Assembly (NCBI GenBank): GCA_019096065.1
Contig: JAGUCH010000001.1
Coordinates: 5,952,001 to 6,016,000, forward strand
Direction: 5' to 3'
Origin: Paracyclopina nana
Lineage: Eukaryota; Arthropoda; Copepoda; Cyclopoida; Cyclopettidae
Length of the DNA stretch: 64,000 nucleotides
Position numbers and translations under genes: made by a program. The number at the start of each line of letters is the position of its first letter. Positions within the stretch are counted from its first letter, which is position 1. The notes under the pieces are model-generated. The model did not search any database and had not been told where the DNA came from. It saw nothing but the letters and a program-made list of their open reading frames with translations. Of this stretch, positions 56,009 to 64,000 are shown one piece after another.

Positions 56009-59004
56009 CTTCTTCCTTCGTAAATCCCCTTTGGGCCATCGCGAATGCATAAAGTAATGATTACGGGCAAGGCCGTTTATACAATTAACACCAATGTATG
56101 TCACATGTGCATCAACAGATTCCTGGGGGAAAATCTACTTACAATATGCATTTTTGATGTGGTGACAATCTGCTTACTACCAGTATAGTATGCGTAATTT
56201 TCTTTAATTCTCCTTCCATTCTAAGTGGGGTTGTGTATCAATAAAGAGCTCTTTGTTACAAGACGTAATTTCTATTGCAGTCAACACGGAAAAGGGCATA
56301 AAGTAATAACCTCTTCCGACACCAACTCGTCCCATGTGATTAGTCTGCCATATGCTTGTAAACGAGCTCTCGTATTCTACAAGCAGCATCATAATCTTAA
56401 TTACCATAATAATGATCTTGGTTCCATAAGGGCGTCCTTGACACAACGCATATGAAAACCTTGTAGGCCAAAAACATTTGTCGATGCCAAATGCTTTCTT
56501 ATCGTCATTTGGAGTCACAAAAGAAGTAAAATGAAAATTACTCTCATATGAATAATAATAATATGTAGCACGACACATGAATGACGTGGGTGCATATTTT
56601 TACGCTGATAATTAGGATCTTATCAGGACCAAAGTAGACTGACTTGCTTAATAATACGTCAAGAGCAGAAGAAAATGGCCAAATGCACAATTGTATTCCC
56701 GACGATGAAAGCTTACTAAAAACAAGTTTTTTTGCCAAAAGCAGAGAAAGCTTTCTGTTCGTCACGAGCGTTTTTGATCATATCAAGGAGTGCTCGCATG
56801 AAAATTCTGATTGTAAATCAACTACCATCCCTATACATGATATCTTTTTTGCATAGAATGCACACAAGATAGCCAACATAGGGAGCCATTCATGGGGGAA
56901 AATGCAAATTGGGGCTAATCACTGCTGCGACCCCCTTGGAGACTGACACTTTCACTGCTACGTCGACACACTTTTTTCGAGCTCACATGACGCAGAAGCA
57001 TAGCAATAATACTCATGATGGCGCTCCATGTCAAAATCTAACCAAACGACCCAGTTGAACCCACATAATGTTGAAACTTTTTCCTATGGCTGACATTAAA
57101 ACTTTTGCTCGATCCTCGGGAAAAATGAGCCCTCAAAATGGGCCTGTAAATGCGGATTTTTTCCCCTCCAAATCGCAGCAGTAAATAAAAGTGACAACCA
57201 TCTTGTGCCAACTCCCCTTCATCCAAAATGTAGTTGTATCTGACGTGCATAAATCCCTTTTAGAGTGGTAGCGGCTGCAAAAGTGAAAGCATCCCTGCAG
57301 AATTGCTTCCAAATCAATTGTACTTGCGAATGAGCTCTTCTGTTTGAAAGCTGGTGGCTCGCACAATGACACAAATTGCATTTCCCTTCAATCATGGAAA
57401 TTAATTTTTTGCCAGACATATGTGCGTGACAATTGCTTCAATTTCCGTGTATTTTCTTCCAAAAATACTAGCAATGATTCGATCAATCGTTGCTCTTGAC
57501 ATAAAGCTAGACTGATTAGTTTTTTATGGGTCTCGAATTTTTACTCAGGCTACATCTTTTTGTGTGGAATGGGCTCTAAAAGCAAGAAGTTCAATTCTTC
57601 TCATAAGGCATGGATAGTCCACAGAGATGATGTGATGACCAGGGTCTTTGCAATGACAGCTCTGAGTTCATCACGGATGAATGGAACATCAGAGCTCACT
57701 GAACAAAAATTCAAAGGCCCTACAGAGAGTTCTGGATATAACCTTAACAAACAGGTAGAGCTCTAGGCTGCGCAAATGTACTAATTTTGCAGAGAGAAAA
57801 ATAGGTCAAACTCATGGGCACACAGCCATTTTATGGCCCTTAAGTAAGGTTTGTATGGCTGGTAATGACTGTAGCTCAAGGGAAATCTGATCTCTTTCTA
57901 GGACTTTGTTTGTGTACTGCTGCCCCCAAAATAATGGGCCACATCTGGACTTGGGCTAGAACAATGCAGAGCCAGAACAAACTACACAGATTTTTATCCT
58001 GGGATTTCCCCCTCTGCTAGAGAAATACGATCTAGGGACGATGACAACCTACGTGATAAAATGTTTGACTTTCCAAAACTTGCTAGGCTTGTTTTTTGGT
58101 ACTACTCAAACATTCTTGGCCCATATGTTTACTAGCAAGATTAAAGTTGAGGTTAGCTCGAGAGACAAATTACCTTTTATGTGATCGAAATGAAATAAAT
58201 GATACCGAATTATTCATTCCTTACTTTGACCGTGGCAGCTTAATGTACGCAACTGACGCTATCGAGTTACCTAATTTAACAGGGGGGAAAGTCCACTGGA
58301 AACCTCTTTCGCTCTACTTCTTGTTTGGGATGTAAGATGGAGCAAAAAACGATCCGTATCAAGCGTATAAAATCCCTATGGTATATTTGCTTAGCAGGAA
58401 AAGTTGTGCTTGGCGCTTAGCGAGATTTATGAAGTTGGAAAGTGTTCGTGACCACTAATAAATGCTGTCCACGCGAGCATGTAACCAGTTCCTCCTTAGA
58501 CAAGGCAAGGTGACAAATTGCTCAAAATTGCCTACAATTGTGACTCTGAAATGGCGCTCAATCTGTAATTTGACTCGCAACTACGCACTATTGCAAGTTG
58601 AGCAGCACTAATAATTTGCGGTTTCCAGTGTTTTTGGCGTTAATGTGGCTGCAAAAAGCAATCTGTAAACAAATGGCTTTTGAGGTTTCATTCAAGTGCA
58701 TGGTACTGCTGAGTTGAAAAAAAAAAACATTTTGACCGCATAACAATCATGTTTTAAGGGTGGAGCTTTTATCTAGTGCAAACTACACTGGTGCACCCAT
58801 GAACGGTGGGGGAAAGCTTTTAAATACTGATAAATTATGCTGAAAGGAAAAAACGAAATGCAACTCCCAACTGTGCAGCTGTGGTTTGAATTTTATGGGG
58901 GTTGATAGATGCCACGAAATATGGGATATCAGTCAATATTAGTTCAGTAACAGAAATCAGGCCGTGTCAAGCACTTGACACATTAACAGAGGGTATTATA
59001 AAAG

Positions 59005-62000
59005 ATGATAGTACAAAAACCGAGCACATGGCTACTATTGGTCACGACTCTATGCTGCCAACGTAAGCAAGTACATTTTATCAGCATTTCAACTAATTGA
59101 ATAGCTGTTTTCAACTACGAGCATATTTGTGAGTGTAAAAAATTCAAATCTTACCTCAGCCTTCACCGTAGCTCCGGAAGCATGAAATCAAGCCATTATG
59201 CTTGTTGATATTTCAAACAACAGCTTAAATGACTCTCTCTCTCAAGTTTAGAAACACACATTTATTAAACTCACTTTCACGATCAAATCGACCTGAAGTA
59301 ATCGCTTGCGTAATGACTGCTGCTCTTAGAGCTAATGAGCTTGCTCAGTCATGAGTAGGTTTCTCAAGCTTGCAGCAAGCTGGCGCCAGTCTGGCCGGTC
59401 AACCAGTGCTGCCAGATTTTTTTCACAAAAGACGCCGCACAAAAAAAGTCGGAATCGGCGCGGTCGAAAATTGGGCTTTAAATAGCCGGGTTTTGGCAAC
59501 TTTGCTCGAAAAAACGCCGCTGAATATCTGAACATATATGTCATGAATCCGAAAAAACACCGCAAATTCGTCGAATGGCAGCACTGCGGTCAATTCTCAA
59601 ATGCAACATTGACTGATCGAATAATGAGTCGACTGCTTTGAAAGCTTAGTTTTTTTGCCAGGGACCTTTACAGTTCAACCAGAGACTTAGATTATAAGAG
59701 AAGCGAAGTAAAAATGTAAACATTCCACTTTTCTGCTACGCGTCAATAAGTTATCTTTTTCATCACTTTTATGTAGACGTATTATTTCAAAAAATGCCAC
59801 ACTCGGCATTTGTTTGACAATAAAAATCCAATTTAGAGTAACGCCAAAATCAGTGCTATATCAGAAAGAGATTAGACATACTGCCTTGGTTTCCTTAGAG
59901 CCGAGATTTTCTGTCAAATGGTAACAGAGTAACCAGATTCGCAAGTTTGATCATATATGTTAAAAAATCGACTTTTTCTGAAAGTGTTTGGCCATTTCCA
60001 GGAACGCTCAGCCGGGAACGATAAAATGGCTGTACCATAAAAATGATTCTTAAATAAATTGAAACTTTCAATAAGAACCTTAAAACTGTCGAAAATAAAA
60101 GTTAGAGGCACTTGGTCAACTTACATTCAAACTATACTTGACATTGATCACAAATGGATCATTTCTGAAATATTTGGAATGAAAAGTCAGCCCCAGCCCA
60201 AACTCAGGCAGCCAGCGCCAAAAAGCCATTGTATTCTCTTTTGGAGCGTCCCAAAAAAGAGGCACGCACCCCCTATGACGTCACGTAATTTCGCTTCTCT
60301 AGTAATCTAAGTCTCTGAGTTCAACGTAATAATAAAATTCCGTTGCAGCTTACAATTTTGTATATCTTTGTTAGGGGTTTGGAGCTACAAAATATCATGC
60401 GATGAAGGCTGGACTGGTTTTAGTGAATCAACGTCATGTTATCGTGTGATGAATCGAGTCGATGAAAGCTTCACTGATGCCGAACAAATATGCAAAAATT
60501 ATGATGGAAACCTCGCAATAATCAATACAGTCTCCGAAAAGGTTAAGTATTATGACATTATCTTAAAAAGTGGTTGTTTACGTAGCAACTTGGCTTTTTC
60601 TGATTCATGCTGTCTGGTTGCGGTTTTAGAATGTAAACAAAAACACAAAAACGTTGCGCTATCAACTTGTTTTGATATAGGATTTTATTACGAAATGGGC
60701 TGGAGAATTATCCAACAAAAATGTATGGATTGGCCTCAAGTACGACGCAAAAGAAGGGTGGAAATGGTTGGACAATACCGACGTCGACTCGGGAATCATG
60801 TAATTATATTCAAACCGCGTGGGCATGGCCTTTAAAAGTCTGTAAATGAACGACTTGACTTAACTTAGCTCTAAAAGTCCTGCGGCCGGCATTTCGTTAT
60901 CTCATCTTTACGCCAGTTCAAAGTTGGATAAGAGGTTAATTACTGTGCGGCCGTCACACATGTCCCTAACTTTTGGGCTTAACTTTTTCAAAGTCACGCT
61001 TTAAGTGAGGCCTTAATTCAAATCTGTCAAATGCCACGAAATAGCCCTTGTCTAGGTTGTCTTGGATTCGCAAAGATTTTCAGCCTTGTTTGATGTAGAG
61101 AATGGGCCAATAAAACAGATGAAGGATGTGGCTCTCTGAGATTAGATGGAAAACTTGAAGGTTTGGCATGTGAAAGGCCTTTGCACTACATTTGTGAGCA
61201 ACCTTTGGGAAAGCCAAAAAAATGTGGTGAAGGCTGGGAAAAATATGGAAATTCCTGCTACAAGGTAAAAGTTCTGATCAGACAACTTTTCGTGTAGTGC
61301 GAGTGTTTGCTGAGAGATAGTATTTGGATGTCAAACTGCTTTCTTTTTGCAGCGATATCATCACGAAAATCGGCCTTGGGATGAAGCCTCTCATATTTGC
61401 CAAGACGATTTTGCTGATTTGATCGTGGTGAACTCTGAACATGAAAACCGTTGGCTGTACGAATTTGCCAACAGGGATCAAGTAGACATTTGGCTTGGTA
61501 TCGTCGAAAATGTATGAGCTCAAATCAGTTTGACCTTGCTTGTGCTAATTTCGAATCCTTCTAGGCCACTCTAAGTGGGGATAAAAAATATGTCTGGATT
61601 GATGGTACAATCGATGGAGGCGAAAACGTCATTTCCAAATGGGAGACTGATCAGCCAGGGTAATGTGGGAGCGCCAATGAATGATTGTATTAAGATGACA
61701 TAAATCACCTCCTTTGCAGAGAGATGAGTGGCAACGGAAGAGGAATGATGTCTTCAAATGCAAATGGAAAATGGAGCACCCGATCGTTCGTCGAAAGTTT
61801 GAGCTTTGTCTGCGAGCGGCCAGTGGGGGGTGAGCCTGTATAATGCTTATTAATGTTACCCCTCATGTTCCTCTTTCTGCCATCATAGATTTCTGCGTGT
61901 TTGATCTGATTGATGTTGGTGGTGACAATTGCTACGATTTCTACCTTGAATTTGATCGTGTCACCACACTTGGATTCGACCTAATCAGCACCTGGGATGT

Positions 62001-64000
62001 GGCCAACACCACTTGCTCTCAATCAGGAATGACCCTTTTGAACTTGATGGACCATGACGAAGACAATGCAGTCACCAATTACTTGTACAGCACAGGGCAG
62101 TTTTCAATGGTTTTTGGCCGAGCTGGTGTGTGGCTTGGATACAGAGGTAACACGAACATTGATTGCTCGAATGTAGTTTTTGGATTTGTCCATTTATAGA
62201 AACTGCACCGGACTCCAATCACACGATCAGAATTAGTGACCAAAAACCAATTGAAAGTGTCTATAACGGGCTGAATGAGAGTCCTTCATATCATGCCGGA
62301 GAGCTTGATTGTTTATACTTGCTTCCATGTCCTCCGAACAGTACAGATTGCAGTGTAGCAGTCCCCGACGAAAATCATAGATGGAACGCTGATAAGTGCT
62401 TCAATCCTGTGGACACTCATGCAATTGGGTGCAAGATCAAGAAAGGAGAGTCCCTTGATGTATCTGGGCTAATGCATCGTAAGCGTGTGAAAATACGACA
62501 TTGAAAATAGAATACCTATGGAGTTACATTTTCAGCGAAGGAGTTTTGCCCCGAAGGTTGGGGATCGCCGTTCGCTGGAAACTGTTACCTTCTCGTGGCT
62601 ACTGAGGTAACGTTTGGAGATGCTCAGGCTTTCTGCAAGAAAAATCAATCCTCTTCCGACGTCGTCAGTATTTTGTCCGTGTATGAGAACGAGCATATCA
62701 AGCAATTTGTGGCTGAGCTAGGCAACTCGGATATCTGGATTGGCCTGCGTGACATCTACACTGAAGGCAATTGGGAGTGGGCTGATGGGGCTCCAGCGAC
62801 CTTCTTAAATTGGGCTGATACCGAGCCGAATGGTGGTCGCAACGAAAACTGTGCCATCATTAATGTGGATGGGTGGAGCGACTATAATTGCGGATCGAAG
62901 AAAAATTTCGTCTGTAAAACTCGAGCCAGTACAGACCCAAGTGGAGACCCTGTTTTGCCTGACACCTCTACCATGCCACCTACCTCCAATTGCGGCTTTA
63001 ATGGGCATAAGTGGATCGAAAACCCAGATACTGGCATGTGCTATGCCCTCATTACCGAATCCCCGTTGGGCTGGCAGGATGCGCGAGAACACTGTAAGGA
63101 GTACGGAGGTTTCAGGGAAAACGGAGACTTGGCATCAATAGGAAGTGAAGAAGAGCAAGCGTTTTTCAACTGTAGGCTCTTTTTTTGGAGGCATGCATTA
63201 TGCCGATTTTCACAAGATCTCCAACTCCATTTCAGCTTGGTTCACCATTGTTCAGCACTTCCAAAGCACGTGGATAGGCCTCAGCGATTTGAACAGGGAT
63301 AGTGCGTTTGAATGGGCAGATGGAACCCCGTTTGCCTTTATTAACTGGAGAGACTCGGGTACATACATGAAATTATGCGATTTCCTGTGCGGACAATAAG
63401 GGCTTCTTTTATGGCATTCTAGAGCCCAATGGGGGCAATAATGAAAATTGCGGTGAAATCAATTTCGGCGAATCTCGCGGAGAGTGGAACGATTACATAT
63501 GCACTCAGTCTTTGCCTTTCGTTTGTGAGAAGCAAGGTGACAATTACGTTGAGCCCCCGACTCCAGTCCCGCCTAAGCCAACTTGCCCTGATGGTTGGCG
63601 TGAAGCGCTTGGGCGATGCTTATATTACAGCCAGGCATTTGAAGACAAAGCTCACAATTGGACCGAGGCAAAGGCAAAATGCAAGGCTTTAGGCACTACT
63701 CTAGCATCCGTTCGTGACGAGGCCGACCAGGACGAGATTTATTGTAAATTAGCCTCGAAATAATTGTCCATTGGCTCATCCATTTTTCTAATAGATCAAG
63801 TGCAGTACACTTCTTATTTGGGTGCAAGCGATGCCGTTGAAGAGGGCAAATGGGTGTGGGAAGATGGGACGACATTTGCTTATAATCATTGGGGCGATGG
63901 AGAGCCCAATGGAGGTACGGAGGAAAATTGCCTTGAGATTGACTACTATGGCATTTGGAATGATGTCGCATGCGGCGGCGACCAGCTCCAGCCGTTTATT
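59005..64000 (+). CDS. Multi-CTLD C-type lectin receptor, 3' end missing
   Basis: Exons: 59005-59062 (signal peptide), 60375-60541, 60681-60799, 61099-61264, 61353-61511, 61565-61659, 61720-61829, 61889-62146, 62200-62478, 62536-63171, 63236-63358, 63423-63743 and 63795 to beyond 64000. All junctions keep frame; 899 codons are visible. The product has at least six tandem C-type lectin domains, as in mannose-receptor-like proteins. CTLD4, 5 and 6 carry the EPN motif for mannose-type sugars, with WSD, WND and WND calcium partners. CTLD1 and 2 have the WIGL-type core and cysteines but no EPN; CTLD3 is divergent with a long insert. The first exon is the weakest call, chosen because it encodes a signal peptide and ends in the required phase 1. 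Likely a surface or secreted glycan receptor in immunity or adhesion. Confidence 0.85.
59404..59586. mobile_element. hAT-type MITE in the lectin gene's first intron
   Basis: Inverted ends CAGTGCTGCCA and TGGCAGCACTG, the typical hAT pattern, enclose 183 bp. An 8-bp target duplication flanks it: CGGTCAAC (59396-59403) and CGGTCAAT (59587-59594), one mismatch. No coding capacity. Confidence 0.8.

Larger units (their letters stand above)
47133..59004. other. Long intergenic stretch without recognisable gene
   Basis: 11.9 kb of AT-rich sequence. Open frames stay under about 130 codons (longest minus 48831-49214) and none shows a domain motif or matched splice sites. Apart from two hairpin elements and GC-alternating tracts listed separately, I see nothing I can support. 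Small spliced genes like SERP1 could still hide here. Confidence 0.5.

Noticed and set aside
58993-59004. TATAAAA just before the lectin signal-peptide exon as a TATA box
   Set aside because: It lies only a few bases before the ATG, so a start 25-30 nt downstream would fall inside the coding exon; kept out as a promoter call.

Overview
The window reads as nuclear DNA of an animal with compact genes. Host exons are split by GT-AG introns mostly 50-140 bp long, and the genes are animal families: RASA1-type RasGAP, SERP1/RAMP4, PHM, a PWWP protein, a multi-CTLD lectin receptor and an LRR membrane protein. A crustacean or another arthropod is my best guess, but nothing in the window fixes the phylum.

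Layout: (1) 1-883, 3' end of an LRR transmembrane protein gene on +, then about 6.2 kb without a recognisable gene. (2) 7065-15876, a DNA transposon with inverted ends, a spliced Tnp2/CMC-like transposase on the minus strand and a divergent nine-exon accessory gene encoding an unfamiliar 1124-residue protein. Almost every intron carries the motif that also crowds both transposon ends. (3) 16101-34460, a foldback-like element with 8-bp target duplications whose long inverted arms are mostly 9-bp tandem repeats. Nested in it are a second 9-bp array, a complete young Ty3/Gypsy-type element with gag, pro, pol and env (19563-28800), a 160-bp satellite, a Mutator-like non-autonomous element (29408-30882) that holds a mariner-like MITE, and another MITE. 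(4) 37468-47132, a gene cluster: PHM-like (+), RASA1 (-, 12 exons including an 18-nt microexon), PWWP/C2H2/AT-hook protein (+) and SERP1 (-, three small exons). (5) About 11.9 kb without a recognisable gene but with two roughly 140-bp hairpins. (6) 59005-64000, a secreted or membrane C-type lectin receptor with at least six CTLDs that runs off the window, with a hAT-type MITE in its first intron.

How parts work together: in the CMC-like element the two genes are divergent and presumably share the 549-bp gap between their start codons; the accessory protein sits where plant En/Spm elements carry their DNA-binding partner. The Gypsy element appears to be expressed through a 61-bp intron directly after the gag start codon and a canonical A_AAA_AAC slip site between gag and pro. 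Its 5' leader holds three tandem stem-closed modules and an internal TATA plus initiator. The host genes are unrelated housekeeping, signalling and immune or adhesion functions.
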